A stretch of 64,000 nucleotides of DNA from JAIBJN01 sp963825255 (GCA_963825255.1 CAWGSF010000008.1:157814-221813); one strand, 5' to 3'; positions 1 through 9,315 are shown, numbered from the stretch's first letter. Program-made: numbers and translations. The notes: a model not told the origin generated them from the sequence alone.

Positions 1-1
1 C

Positions 2-229
2 GCGGGCGAGCTCGGCGCGGGCCTCGAGCGTCTCGGCGTCTACCGGCGCGAGCGACGGCCGTGGCTCCCGCACGTGACCGTGCTCCGCTTCCGCCGGGCC
101 CCGCGGCTCGACCCCTCGCTCCCCGATCTCGGGCGGGTGAGTCCGTCCGAAGTGGCTCTCTATCATTCGGTGCTCCGACCGAACGGGGCGCAGCACGAGA
201 TCGTCGAATCGGTTGCTCTGCGGGCATGA
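2..229 (+). CDS. thpR: RNA 2',3'-cyclic phosphodiesterase (ThpR), C-terminal part
   Basis: Partial gene cut by the left edge of the window; only the last 75 codons are visible, ending in TGA 18 bases before recA. The fragment carries the second HxTx motif of the 2H phosphoesterase family (PHVTVLRFRR, about residues 23-32 of the fragment) in the usual proline-tryptophan-leucine-proline context. Family members hydrolyse 2',3'-cyclic phosphate RNA ends and were first described as 2'-5' RNA ligases. A position just upstream of recA, normally after cinA, is common in actinobacteria and supports the call. The first HxTx motif and the start lie outside the window. Confidence 0.8.
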   Translation, partial: AGELGAGLERLGVYRRERRPWLPHVTVLRFRRAPRLDPSLPDLGRVSPSEVALYHSVLRPNGAQHEIVESVALRA

Positions 230-247
230 GACCAGGAGGTTGACGTC

Positions 248-1354
248 GTGACCGACTCCCAACGCGACCAGGCGCTGGACGCCGCGCTCAGCCAGATCGA
301 GCGGCAGTACGGCAAGGGCTCGGTCATGAAGATGAACGATCAGGCGCAGATCGCCATCCCGTCCATCTCCACGGGCGCGCTCTCGCTCGACCTCGCCCTC
401 GGGATCGGCGGGTTGCCGCGCGGCCGCATCGTCGAGATCTTCGGCCCCGAGTCCTCGGGCAAGACGACGCTCGTCTACCACGTCCTCGCGGAGGCGCAGC
501 GTCGCGGCGGCATCTGCGCCTTCATCGACGCCGAGCACTCGATGGACCCCGCCTACGCACGGCGCATCGGCGTCTCCATCGACGATCTCCTCGTCTCCCA
601 GCCCGACCACGGCGAGCAGGCGCTCGAGATCGCGGAGCTCCTCATCCGCAGCGGCGCGCTCGACGTCGTCGCCGTCGACTCCGTCGCGGCACTCACGCCC
701 AAGGCGGAGATCGAGGGGGAGATGGGCGACAGCCACGTCGGCCTCCAGGCGCGGCTCATGAGCCAGGCGCTGCGGAAGCTCGCCGGCACGCTCAACCGCA
801 CCGGCACCGTCGCGCTCTTCACGAACCAGCTTCGCGAGAAGATCGGCGTCATGTTCGGCAACCCGGAGACGACGCCCGGCGGCCGCGCGCTCAAGTTCTA
901 CTCGTCCGTGCGGCTCGACATCCGGCGCATCGAGACCCTCAAGGAGGGCGTCGAGGCCTTCGGGAACCGCGTGCGCGTCAAGGTCGTCAAGAACAAGGTC
1001 GCCCCGCCGTTCAAGCAGGCCGAGTTCGACGTCATCTACGGGGAGGGCATCTCCTGGGACGGCACCGTCATCGACGTCGCGCTCGAGCGGAAGATCGTCC
1101 AGAAATCGGGGTCGTACTTCAGCTTCGGCGACGAGCGGCTCGGCCAGGGACGCCAGAACGCGACCGCCTTCCTCCGCGAGCATCCCGACGTCGCCGACCA
1201 GATCGTCCGAGGCATCCAGACCCAGCTCGGCGACGAGGTGGTCGTCTCCTCCAGGCTTCTGCCGGTGGGTGACGGCGGCCCGCCAGTCGACGCGGACGCC
1301 GACGCGGACGCGGACGAGGGCGCGCCCGCCGAGGCCGCCGCGACGGCCGGGTAA
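248..1354 (+). CDS. recA: Recombinase RecA
   Basis: RecA, 368 residues, the ATP-dependent strand-exchange protein of homologous recombination and co-protease for LexA. The GTG start follows AGGAGG (234-239) at 8 bases. Visible motifs are the Walker A GPESSGKT (about residues 66-73), the Walker B region ending VAVDSV, and the L2 loop with FGNPETTPGGRALKF. Length is typical. The C-terminal tail is an acidic Asp-Ala run, as is usual for RecA tails that tune DNA access. recX follows 69 bases downstream, so the two are probably cotranscribed. No convincing LexA box is visible in the short gap upstream, though the promoter may lie in or before thpR. Confidence 0.98.
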   Translation: MTDSQRDQALDAALSQIERQYGKGSVMKMNDQAQIAIPSISTGALSLDLALGIGGLPRGRIVEIFGPESSGKTTLVYHVLAEAQRRGGICAFIDAEHSMDPAYARRIGVSIDDLLVSQPDHGEQALEIAELLIRSGALDVVAVDSVAALTPKAEIEGEMGDSHVGLQARLMSQALRKLAGTLNRTGTVALFTNQLREKIGVMFGNPETTPGGRALKFYSSVRLDIRRIETLKEGVEAFGNRVRVKVVKNKVAPPFKQAEFDVIYGEGISWDGTVIDVALERKIVQKSGSYFSFGDERLGQGRQNATAFLREHPDVADQIVRGIQTQLGDEVVVSSRLLPVGDGGPPVDADADADADEGAPAEAAATAG

Positions 1355-1423
1355 TCGGGTCGGAGGACGGGGACGGGCGCCGAGCCGAGACTCACGGCCG
1401 TCCGCCGCGTTCGCCCCGGCCGC

Positions 1424-1967
1424 GTGGCGCTCGAGGTCGACGGGAAGCCCTGGCGCGTCGTCCCGGACGACGTGCTCGTCCGGTGCCGCCTCGCCCCGGA
1501 CACCGCGCTCGACCGGCCGCGCCTCCGGGAGATCCGACGTGAGCTTCTGCGGGCGGAGGCCCTCGGGGCCGCCGTGCGCGCCCTCTCCCGCCGCGACCTG
1601 TCCGAGCGGCGGCTCCGCGAGCGCCTGGCGTCCCGCGGCGTCCGCTCGGACGCCGCGGAGAGCGTCGTGAGCGGCGCTCGCGTCGGCCGGCGCCGTCGAC
1701 GATGCCCGGCTCGCGCACGCGCGCGCGGCGTCCCTCTCCGACCGGGGCTGGGGCGATGCGGCGATCGGCGCCCGTCTCGAGCGGGAAGGGCTCTCGGCCG
1801 AGCTCGTGAGCGGCGCGCTGGCCGGGCTTTCTCCGGAGAGCCGTCGGGCGGCCGGGATCGCGGCGCGCGCGCCCGACCGCCGCGCGGCCTGGCGACTGCT
1901 CGCCCGGCGCGGCTTCTCGCCCGACGCGATCGAGGACGCGCTCGGCCCTCTGGACGAGGGCACGTGA
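1424..1967 (+). pseudogene. recX: Regulatory protein RecX, broken by a +1 frameshift
   Basis: RecX binds RecA filaments and modulates their growth. Codons from GTG 1424 give a normal RecX N-terminal half (ALSRRDLSERRLRERL, about residues 55-70). After GVRSDAAESVVS the reading frame becomes arginine-rich nonsense, while the frame one base further (from 1674) continues with sensible RecX sequence (ALASAGAVDDARLAHARA, then RRGFSPDAIEDAL) to TGA 1965-1967. One extra G near 1671-1676 explains both halves; total length 544 is 3n+1. The residues encoded just before 1424 (PRLTAVRRVRPGR) also look family-like but have no start codon. A sequencing error is as likely as a true pseudogene. Confidence 0.85.
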
Positions 1968-2197
1968 CCGCGGCTACCATACCGTCACATTCCGCAAGAA
2001 ATGCCTGCAACTGGAACGGCTCAGGCCGAATCGGACTCGACAGAACGGCGCTCACCCCAATGACCAGACACCTGACGCGCAGCACCATCACGAGGAGGCG
2101 ACCTCGGGCGGATAGCTGACCCGCTGACGAGGCGCGGCTGCGCGCGCCGATTCACCGAACGGCCGTTCCTACGGGCTCGACCACGTAGGAGCGAGCA
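1968..2197 (+). other. recX-rny intergenic region
   Basis: This 230-base stretch has no open frame with family-like sequence. It ends in a good ribosome-binding site (AGGAGCGAGCA) for rny, whose promoter probably lies here. I see no clear -35/-10 pair, terminator hairpin or known riboswitch. Confidence 0.4.
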
Positions 2198-3736
2198 ATG
2201 GGACTATCGATCGGGCTGCTGATCCTCGGCGTCGTCCTTGGACTGGTCGGTGGCGCGATCGTCGGCACGCGGACGCACCTCTCGCGACGAGCGGCTGCGT
2301 CGGAGGAAGAGCGCGAGCGCCTGACGGCGGACGCCGAGCGAGCGGCGGAGGCCATCCGCCGCGAGGCTCAGGTGGAGGCCCGCGAGCAGGCGCTCAAGCT
2401 GCGCGCCGACGTCGAGCAGGAGCTCAAGGACAGGAACGCGGAGGTCCTCAAGATCGAGGAGCGGGTCCTCGGCAAGGAGGAGGACATCGACCGCAAGCTC
2501 ACGGAGCTCGAGCGGCGCGAGCAGGGCCTCACCGACCGCGAGACGCACCTGAAGCTCCTCCAGGAGGAGCTCAAGGCGGCGAAGGACGCCCAGCTCCAGG
2601 AGCTCGAGCGGACGTCGGGGCTCACGGTCGAGGAGGCGAAGCGGCAGATCCTCACCCAGTCGGAGGAGCTCGTCCGCCACGACCTCGGGCGCATGGTGCG
2701 CCAGTTGGAGGAGGAGGCCCGCACCGACGCGAAGCGGCGCGCCCGCAACCTCGTCGCCGACGCGCTCCAGCGTGTCGCCGCGAGCCATGCGGCCGAGACG
2801 ACGGTCTCCCTGGTCGAGCTCCCCTCCGACGACATGAAGGGCCGGATCATCGGCAGGGAAGGGCGCAACATCCGCGCCCTCGAGAACCTGACGGGCGTCG
2901 ACTTCATCATCGACGACACGCCGCAGGCGGTCGTCCTCTCGTCCTTCGACGGGGTTCGTCGCGAGGTGGCCAAGCTGACCCTCGCGAAGCTCGTCGAGGA
3001 CGGGCGCATCCATCCGTCCCGGATCGAGGAGATGTACTACACCTCGAAGGCGGAGATCGAGGATCACATCCGCCAGGCGGGCGAGCAGGCCGTGTTCGAG
3101 GCGAACTGCGGCAAGATGCACGAGGAGCTCGTCAGGATCCTGGGCCGTCTCCGCTACCGGACGAGCTACGGCCAGAACATCCTCAAGCACTCGCTCGAGT
3201 GCTCGCATCTGGCCGGCATCATGGCCGCCGAGCTCGGGGCGAGCGTCAAGACGGCGAAGCGCGCGGCGCTCCTCCACGACATCGGGAAGGCGATGACCCA
3301 CGAGGTCGAGGGCTCGCACGCCGCCATCTCCGCCCAGCTGGCAAGGCGCTACGGCGAGTCCCACCACGTCGTGCACGCGGTCGAGGCGCATCACTACGAG
3401 GTACAGCCGCAGACCGTGGAGGCCGTGCTCGTGATCACGGCCGACGCGATCTCCGCCTCGCGGCCCGGCGCGCGCGGGGAGAGCCTCGAGAACTACATCA
3501 AGCGGCTCGAGACCCTCGAGAAGATCGCCTCGGAGAAGGAGGGGGTCGAGCGGGTCTACGCGCTCCAGGCCGGACGGGAGATTCGCGTGATCGTGAAGCC
3601 GTCCGAGATCGACGACGACACGGCGGTGCTCCTGTCGCACGAGATCGCGCGCGAGATCGAGGAGCAGCTCGAGTATCCGGGTCAGATCAAGGTCACCGTC
3701 ATCCGGGAGAGCCGCGCGATCGAGTTCGCCAAGTAG
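2198..3736 (+). CDS. rny: Ribonuclease Y
   Basis: Membrane-anchored endoribonuclease that initiates mRNA decay, 512 residues. In order: an N-terminal membrane helix (about residues 3-24), a long charged coiled coil (about 30-200) rich in Glu/Arg heptads, a KH RNA-binding domain with GRIIGREGRNIRALE (about 215-230), and an HD phosphohydrolase domain with the signature LLHDIGKAM (about 356-364). Length matches the family (about 510-520). ATG 2198 has AGGAG upstream. The position after recA-recX is the conserved actinobacterial order; miaB begins 20 bases downstream, so the gene probably starts a long operon. Confidence 0.97.
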   Translation: MGLSIGLLILGVVLGLVGGAIVGTRTHLSRRAAASEEERERLTADAERAAEAIRREAQVEAREQALKLRADVEQELKDRNAEVLKIEERVLGKEEDIDRKLTELERREQGLTDRETHLKLLQEELKAAKDAQLQELERTSGLTVEEAKRQILTQSEELVRHDLGRMVRQLEEEARTDAKRRARNLVADALQRVAASHAAETTVSLVELPSDDMKGRIIGREGRNIRALENLTGVDFIIDDTPQAVVLSSFDGVRREVAKLTLAKLVEDGRIHPSRIEEMYYTSKAEIEDHIRQAGEQAVFEANCGKMHEELVRILGRLRYRTSYGQNILKHSLECSHLAGIMAAELGASVKTAKRAALLHDIGKAMTHEVEGSHAAISAQLARRYGESHHVVHAVEAHHYEVQPQTVEAVLVITADAISASRPGARGESLENYIKRLETLEKIASEKEGVERVYALQAGREIRVIVKPSEIDDDTAVLLSHEIAREIEEQLEYPGQIKVTVIRESRAIEFAK

Positions 3737-3756
3737 CCCGGTACAGTTTCCGACCG

Positions 3757-5079
3757 GTGAAGCGCTACCACGTCACGACGTTCGGCTGTCAGATGAACGC
3801 TCACGACTCGGAGCGGATCAAGGGCATGCTCGAGTCGCTCGGCCTCGGCGAGGCGGTCTCGCAGGACGAGGCGGACGTCATCGTCTTCAACACGTGCACG
3901 GTTCGCGAGAAGCCCGATCAGCGCTTCGCCGCCCACCTCGCGCAGGCGGCGGCGCTGAAGAGGGCCGACCCCGAGCGCATCATCGCCGTGGGCGGCTGCT
4001 ACGCGGAGGCGCAGCGGGAGCGGATCTTCTCTCTCTACCCGTACGTCGACGTCGCCTTCGGCCCGGGCTCCATCCCGCACCTCGCCGACTGGATCGGCGC
4101 CGGAGGACAGGGTGTCCCGCGAGGCCGCTTCGCCGAGTGGCGGCACTTCGCCGGGGAGCTCCCCGCGCGACGAGAGCGCGCGTTTCAGGCGTGGGTGCAG
4201 ATCTCGATGGGCTGCAACTCGGTCTGCTCGTACTGCATCGTCCCGGCCGTCCGCGGACGCGAGCAGAGCCGCCGGCCGGGAGATATCGTCGCGGAGGTGA
4301 CGCGCCTGGCCGAGGACGGCGTGCGCGAGGTGACGCTCCTCGGCCAGAATGTCAACTCCTGGGGCCGCGACCTCCTGCCGGACATCCGGACGGAGTTCGG
4401 CGAGCTCCTGCGCGCGGTCGACGCCGTTCCCGGGATCGCGCGCATCCGCTTCACGAGCCCCCACCCGAAGGACTTCCGCGAGCCGGTCATCAGGGCCATG
4501 GCCGAATGCGAGGCCGTCTGCGAGCACGCCCACCTGCCGCTCCAGTCGGGCTCCACTCGGGTTCTCAAGCGGATGCGGCGGACGTACACTCGCGATCGCT
4601 ACCTCGACCTCGTCGAGCGCATGCGGGCGGCCATCCCCGACCTCGCGCTGACGACCGACCTCATCGTCGGCTTCCCCGGCGAGACGGAGGAGGACTTCGC
4701 GGAGACCCTCGAGACCGTCGAGGTCGTGCGCTACGACGGCGCGTTCACGTTCGTCTTCAGCCCGCGTCAGGGGACCGAGGCGGCAACGCTCCCGGACCAG
4801 GTGGCCGAGGACGTCAAGCGCGAACGCATCGAGCGCCTGATCGAGCGCGTCCAGGAGATCGCGCACGAGCGAAACGAGGAGCGCGTGGGGCGGGTGGAGG
4901 AGATCCTCGTCGAGGGCCCGAGCCGCACCGATCCGTCTCGCAACCGCGGACGAACCCGTCGCAACACGACGGTGAACTTCGACGGGCCCGCGGAGCCGGG
5001 GACGCTGGTCCACGTGCACATCGACGGCGCGACGTCGACGACGCTGCGCGGGACCGACGTCACCCCCGTCGTTGCCTAG
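3757..5079 (+). CDS. miaB: tRNA-2-methylthio-N6-dimethylallyladenosine synthase
   Basis: Radical-SAM methylthiotransferase that adds a 2-methylthio group to i6A37 of tRNA, 440 residues. The UPF0004 N-terminal domain supplies three cysteines (TTFGCQMN, FNTCTV, GGCYAE). The radical-SAM motif CNSVCSYC (CxxxCxxC) sits near residues 152-159, and the C-terminal TRAM region ends near residue 435. The start was set at GTG 3757, where the family N-terminus KRYHVTTFGCQ begins; the same frame is open much further upstream but overlaps rny in antisense-like sequence. It is followed directly by miaA, which makes the i6A substrate. Confidence 0.96.
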   Translation: MKRYHVTTFGCQMNAHDSERIKGMLESLGLGEAVSQDEADVIVFNTCTVREKPDQRFAAHLAQAAALKRADPERIIAVGGCYAEAQRERIFSLYPYVDVAFGPGSIPHLADWIGAGGQGVPRGRFAEWRHFAGELPARRERAFQAWVQISMGCNSVCSYCIVPAVRGREQSRRPGDIVAEVTRLAEDGVREVTLLGQNVNSWGRDLLPDIRTEFGELLRAVDAVPGIARIRFTSPHPKDFREPVIRAMAECEAVCEHAHLPLQSGSTRVLKRMRRTYTRDRYLDLVERMRAAIPDLALTTDLIVGFPGETEEDFAETLETVEVVRYDGAFTFVFSPRQGTEAATLPDQVAEDVKRERIERLIERVQEIAHERNEERVGRVEEILVEGPSRTDPSRNRGRTRRNTTVNFDGPAEPGTLVHVHIDGATSTTLRGTDVTPVVA

Positions 5080-5105
5080 CTCTCTTTCGTGACGTTCCCC
5101 GCGCC

Positions 5106-6089
5106 ATGCGTGCGCCTTCCGAAGATACGCTCGAAGCGGAGGGAGGCCCGCGGCGGCCCCGGGCCGTGACCGGTCCGCGCGAAACCCGGCTCGTCATCGC
5201 TGTCTTCGGGCCGACCGCCTCCGGCAAGACCGCCGTCGCGGAGGCGCTCGCCGACTGCCTGCCGGCGGAGCTCATCTCCGCCGACGCCATGCAGGCATAC
5301 CGTGGGCTCCCGATCCTGACGAACCAGCCCGAGCGCCCGACGCGCCTCGTGGGCATCTGGGCGCTGGATCACGAGGGCTCGGTCGGCGAGTACCAGGCGC
5401 TCGCCCATGCGGCCGTCGACGAGATCCTCGCCGCCGACCGGGTGCCGATCGTCGTCGGCGGCACCGGCCTCTACCTCCGGGCCGCGCTCGCCGACCTCGA
5501 TCTGCCGCCCGCGCCAGGCCCCGGCGCGCGAGAGCGATGGGAGCGTTTCTACGACGACACCGGGCCCGAGGCCGCGCACGCCGCCCTCGCGGATCGAGAC
5601 CCCGCCGCGGCCGCCGCCGTTCATCCCAACGACCGCCGGCGCGTCGTCCGCGCGCTCGAGCTGGTGGAGACCGGGAGCTCTCTCCGGCCGGGCCGTGATC
5701 GCCTCTGGAGCGAGGAGACACGCCGGCCGAGCCTCGTCGTCGGCCTGGATGTTCCAGTCGACGTCCTCACGCGCCGGATCGACGAGCGCACGCAGGCGAT
5801 GTTCGAGCGTGGGGTGGAGGACGAGGTCCGGCGCGCCCTCGCGGGGCCGGTCTCGCCCACGGCGCGGAGGATTCTCGGGCTCACCGAGATCGCCACGCTG
5901 CCGAAGGACGAGGCGATCGCCGCGGTCGCGCTGAGGACACGCCGGTACGCGGCCTACCAGCGCAAGTGGCTTCGCCGCCTTCCGGCCGCTGTTAGCGTTC
6001 GCGCCGATCGCGCGCCGGACGCGGTCGCCGATGAGATTCTCCAAATGGCACGGGCTCGGCAACGACTACCTGCTGATCGAGCGGGCTGA
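5106..6089 (+). CDS. miaA: tRNA dimethylallyltransferase
   Basis: Transfers the dimethylallyl group to A37 of tRNA, upstream of MiaB in the same modification pathway. The P-loop GPTASGKT is at about residues 38-45, followed by the substrate motif ISADAMQAYRGL and the conserved GGTGLYLRA. Starts: ATG 5106 gives 327 residues with a long non-conserved lead; GTG 5166 gives 307, closer to the usual 300-310. Neither has a clear Shine-Dalgarno. The canonical DS(M/K)Q-Y motif reads SADAMQAY here. The 3' end overlaps dapF by 59 bases in another frame, which implies translational coupling. Confidence 0.93.
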   Translation: MRAPSEDTLEAEGGPRRPRAVTGPRETRLVIAVFGPTASGKTAVAEALADCLPAELISADAMQAYRGLPILTNQPERPTRLVGIWALDHEGSVGEYQALAHAAVDEILAADRVPIVVGGTGLYLRAALADLDLPPAPGPGARERWERFYDDTGPEAAHAALADRDPAAAAAVHPNDRRRVVRALELVETGSSLRPGRDRLWSEETRRPSLVVGLDVPVDVLTRRIDERTQAMFERGVEDEVRRALAGPVSPTARRILGLTEIATLPKDEAIAAVALRTRRYAAYQRKWLRRLPAAVSVRADRAPDAVADEILQMARARQRLPADRAG

Positions 6090-6828
6090 GGCCGGCACGC
6101 CGCTCACGCCGGCGCTCGTGCGCCGCCTCTGCGACTACCACCTCGGCATCGGGTCGGACGGGATCCTCGAAGTCCTCGCCGCCGACGGCCCGCGAGCCGA
6201 GATCGTGATCTGGAACCCGGACGGATCGACGGCCGAGCTCTCGGGCAACGGGACGCGCATCGCCGCCCGCTGGCTCGCGCGGCGCGCCGGCGCGAACGAG
6301 GTCGTCGTCGCCGTGGGCGCGCGAGAAGTCGTCGCCAGGATGCGGGACGGCCTCGAGGTCGAGACCGTGATGGGTCACGTCGAGGTCGGGCCGCCCGAGC
6401 AGCTGGACGTCGACGGGGCCCAGCTGGAGTTCACGCCGGTCTCGGTGGGCAATCCCCATGCGGTCATCCGTCGCGACCCCGACCGCGCCGATCTCCTCCG
6501 GCTCGGGCCGCTCGTCGAGAACCACTCCCGGTTCCCCGAGCGGACGAACGTCCAGCTCGTGCGCGTCGACTCGCGGAACGAGGCAACGGTTCGCGTCTGG
6601 GAGCGCGGAGCGGGGGAGACCCTCTCCTCCGGAACGAGCGCCGTCGCCGTGGCGGGCGCCTCCGTGGCGAACGGGTGGTGCGAGAGCCCGATGACCGTCC
6701 ATCTCGGAGGCGGAGACATGCGCGTCGACCTCGACGACGGCTTCCGTGCGCGGCTCACCGGGACAGCCCAGGAGATCTGCCACGGCGAAGTGGCGGAGGA
6801 GCTCCTCGGGGAGTTGGCGGCGGAGTGA
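6031..6828 (+). CDS. dapF: Diaminopimelate epimerase homologue with Ser/Ser active site
   Basis: PF01678-type fold, 265 residues, start MRFSKWHGLGNDY as in DapF. DapF interconverts LL- and meso-diaminopimelate using two cysteines as base and acid. Here both are serine: the first motif, normally CGNGxRC, reads SGNGTRI (Ser71), and the second, normally ACGTG, reads SSGTS (Ser200). Substrate-binding parts (NPDGS, NPH, ERGAGET) are intact. It overlaps dapL by GTGA and miaA by 59 bases, so it sits in a DAP-synthesis operon. It may be a working Ser variant, a racemase of other specificity, or inactive. The family call is firm; the activity is not. Confidence 0.85.
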   Translation: MRFSKWHGLGNDYLLIERAEAGTPLTPALVRRLCDYHLGIGSDGILEVLAADGPRAEIVIWNPDGSTAELSGNGTRIAARWLARRAGANEVVVAVGAREVVARMRDGLEVETVMGHVEVGPPEQLDVDGAQLEFTPVSVGNPHAVIRRDPDRADLLRLGPLVENHSRFPERTNVQLVRVDSRNEATVRVWERGAGETLSSGTSAVAVAGASVANGWCESPMTVHLGGGDMRVDLDDGFRARLTGTAQEICHGEVAEELLGELAAE

Positions 6829-8000
6829 GGTTCGCGCGGAGGCTCGACCAGGTGCCGCCGTACCTCTTCGCCGAGCTCGAGCGGAGGATCGAGGTCATGC
6901 GGGCCGAAGGCGTCGACGTCATCTCGCTCGGCATCGGCGATCCCGACCTCCCGACGCCGCCGGCGGTCGTGGAGGCGATGCAGCAGGCCGTCGCGCAGCC
7001 GGCGACCCACCAGTACCCGTCGAACCGCGGGCTGGGCGCCTTCCGGGAGGCGGTGGCCGCCTTCTACGCCGAGCGGTTCGGCGTGACGATCGACCCGGAG
7101 ACCGAAGTCATCCCGGTGCTCGGCGGCAAGGAGGGCGTCGCGCACGTCGCGCTCGCCTGCCTCGACCCGGGCGACACCTGCCTCTCTCCCGACCCCGGGT
7201 ATCCGCCGTACATCTCGGGGCCGGTCTTCGCCGGCGCCGACGTCCACGACCTGCCCCTGCGCGAGGAGAACGGCTTTCTCCCCGATCTCGCCGAGATTCC
7301 GCCCGACACGGCGGCACGGGCGAACCTCCTCTTCTTCAACTACCCCAACAACCCGACAGGCGCGGTCGCGGACGAGGGCTTCTTCGCGGAAGCGGCCGCG
7401 TTCGCCCGGGCGAACGACCTCATCGCGATCCATGACGCCTCCTACACCGAGATCGCCTTCGACGACGCCCGCCCTCCGAGCTTCCTCGGCGCGCCGGGAG
7501 CGATGGACGTCGGCGCCGAGATCTTCTCGCTGTCCAAGGGCTGGAACATGACCGGCTGGCGGGTCGGCTGGATCGCCGGCAACGCTGAGGTCGTCGAGCG
7601 CTACCGCAGGCTGAAGACGAACCTCGACTCGGGGATGTTCGACGCGCTCCAGCTCGCGGGAGTCGCCGCCCTGACCAGGGCACGCGACTTCCCGCGCGAG
7701 ATGTCCGACGTCTACCGCCGTCGCCGCGACCTGATGGTCGACGCGCTGGCCGAGGCCGGCCTCCCCTCCCGGCCGCCCGGGGCGACGCCCTACATCTGGA
7801 CCTGCGTGCCCGAGGGACACGACTCCGCGAGCTTCGCGGAGCTCATCCTCGAGCAGGCCGCTGTCGTCGTCTCGCCCGGATCGTCGTTCGGCCGGGCGGG
7901 GGAGGGCTTCGTGCGGATCTCCCTCACGGTCGCGGATGAGCGCCTGACCGAGGCGGCCGGCCGAATCGCCTCTTCGCTTCGGGTCGGATCGCGGGCATAA
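6825..8000 (+). CDS. dapL: LL-diaminopimelate aminotransferase (DapL-type, class I/II)
   Basis: PLP aminotransferase, 391 residues, the usual DapL length. It would make LL-DAP directly from tetrahydrodipicolinate, bypassing the succinylase route. The start GTG 6825 overlaps the dapF stop (GTGA). Motifs: the N-terminal PPYLFAELERRIEVM with GDPDLPTP, the FFNYPNNPTGA block, and the PLP-lysine SLSKGWNMTGWR (Lys near residue 238). Close relatives include other aspartate-type aminotransferases, but adjacency to dapF argues for DAP synthesis. Confidence 0.85.
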   Translation: MRFARRLDQVPPYLFAELERRIEVMRAEGVDVISLGIGDPDLPTPPAVVEAMQQAVAQPATHQYPSNRGLGAFREAVAAFYAERFGVTIDPETEVIPVLGGKEGVAHVALACLDPGDTCLSPDPGYPPYISGPVFAGADVHDLPLREENGFLPDLAEIPPDTAARANLLFFNYPNNPTGAVADEGFFAEAAAFARANDLIAIHDASYTEIAFDDARPPSFLGAPGAMDVGAEIFSLSKGWNMTGWRVGWIAGNAEVVERYRRLKTNLDSGMFDALQLAGVAALTRARDFPREMSDVYRRRRDLMVDALAEAGLPSRPPGATPYIWTCVPEGHDSASFAELILEQAAVVVSPGSSFGRAGEGFVRISLTVADERLTEAAGRIASSLRVGSRA

Positions 8001-8007
8001 TCGCCGT

Positions 8008-9315
8008 GTGAGCCAGCACCAGCCCGACCCCGCGCCAGGGGCTGAGCCAGAGCGCGGATTCGTCGTCGCCGTGCTGGCGCCCGGGGTGGACGAGGACGAG
8101 GAGCTGGGGGAGCTCCGCGAGCTCCTCCGCACCGCGGGGGTCGCGCCCGTCGGCGAGCTCGTCCAGCGCCGCGCATCGCCGGATCCGCGGACCTACGTCG
8201 GCAAGGGGAAGCTCGAAGAGCTGAAGGCGACCCTCGCGGACTCCGGCGCCGAGTCGGTCGTCGTCGACGGCGACCTCGACCCCGGGCAGCAGCGGCGGCT
8301 CGAGGACACGCTCACCGCCCGCGTCGTCGACCGCACGCAGCTCATCCTCGACATCTTCGCGCAGCACGCCTCGAGCGCCGAGGGGAAGCTCCAGGTGGAG
8401 CTGGCGCAGCTCGAGTACAACCTCCCGCGCATGCGGGGCATGTGGCAGCACCTCGAGCGGCTCGGCGGCGGCATCGGCACGCGCGGGCCGGGGGAGTCCC
8501 AGCTCGAGAGCGACCGCCGTATCGCCCGGCGGCGAATCGGCCTCCTCAAGCGCAGGCTTCGCGGCCTCGAGAAGCGGCGGGCGGTCCAGCGGAAGGCGCG
8601 CGAGCGGAGCGCCGCCCCCGTGGTCGCGCTCGCGGGGTACACGAACGCCGGCAAGTCCACCCTCCTGAACGCGCTCACGGACGCTGACGTCTCGGTGAAC
8701 GACCGCCTCTTCGAAACCCTCGACCCGACGACGCGCGGTTTCGAGCACGACGGTCGCCGCTACCTCGTCACGGACACCGTCGGATTCATCCGCCGCCTTC
8801 CGCACCAGCTGGTCGAAGGCTTCGCGGCGACGCTCGAGGAGACCCTCATGGCCGACCTCGTCCTGCACGTCGTGGACGCGTCGGAGCCGGACGAGCGCCT
8901 CGACGACACGGTCCGGGCCGTGGACGCGGTGCTCGCCGAGATCGGCGCGGACGAGCTCCCGCTCGAGATCGTCCTCAACAAGACCGACCTCGTCGACCCG
9001 TTGCGACGGCGGCGGCTCGCGAACCGCTTCCCGGGCGCGCTCCCGATCTCGGCGCGGAGCGGGGAGGGGCTCGACGAGCTCCGAGCTCGCATTGCCGAGC
9101 GCTTCGCGAACCGCTTCCGACCGGTCCGGCTGCTCGTCCCCTTCGACCACGGTCGGGTCCTGACCGAGCTCTACGAGCTGGGAGCGCCGATCGAAGAGCG
9201 GGTCGACCGCGAGGACGGCGTCCTCGTCCACGCCCGCCTCCCCGAGCGCGAGCTGGCGCGGTTCGCGCCGTACCTCCTCGCAGACGAGCCGGCGGCCCGG
9301 AGCGGTGAGGCGTGA
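8008..9315 (+). CDS. hflX: GTPase HflX
   Basis: Ribosome-associated GTPase that can split stalled or heat-damaged 70S ribosomes, 435 residues. The N-terminal HflX domain shows YVGKGKLEEL (about 66-75), a coiled segment follows with GGGIGTRGPGESQLE, and the G domain has G1 GYTNAGKST (about 211-219), G3 DTVGFI and G4 NKTD. The GTG start lies 7 bases after dapL and the stop overlaps dut by GTGA. The length is typical for actinobacterial HflX. Confidence 0.95.
   Translation: MSQHQPDPAPGAEPERGFVVAVLAPGVDEDEELGELRELLRTAGVAPVGELVQRRASPDPRTYVGKGKLEELKATLADSGAESVVVDGDLDPGQQRRLEDTLTARVVDRTQLILDIFAQHASSAEGKLQVELAQLEYNLPRMRGMWQHLERLGGGIGTRGPGESQLESDRRIARRRIGLLKRRLRGLEKRRAVQRKARERSAAPVVALAGYTNAGKSTLLNALTDADVSVNDRLFETLDPTTRGFEHDGRRYLVTDTVGFIRRLPHQLVEGFAATLEETLMADLVLHVVDASEPDERLDDTVRAVDAVLAEIGADELPLEIVLNKTDLVDPLRRRRLANRFPGALPISARSGEGLDELRARIAERFANRFRPVRLLVPFDHGRVLTELYELGAPIEERVDREDGVLVHARLPERELARFAPYLLADEPAARSGEA

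Noticed and set aside
57..243. Short open frame before recA
   Set aside because: Overlaps the thpR end in another frame and has no family features; the thpR frame carries HxTx.
2204..3640. 478-codon minus-strand frame opposite rny
   Set aside because: Leu/Asp/Val-rich mirror of the rny coiled coil; no motif.
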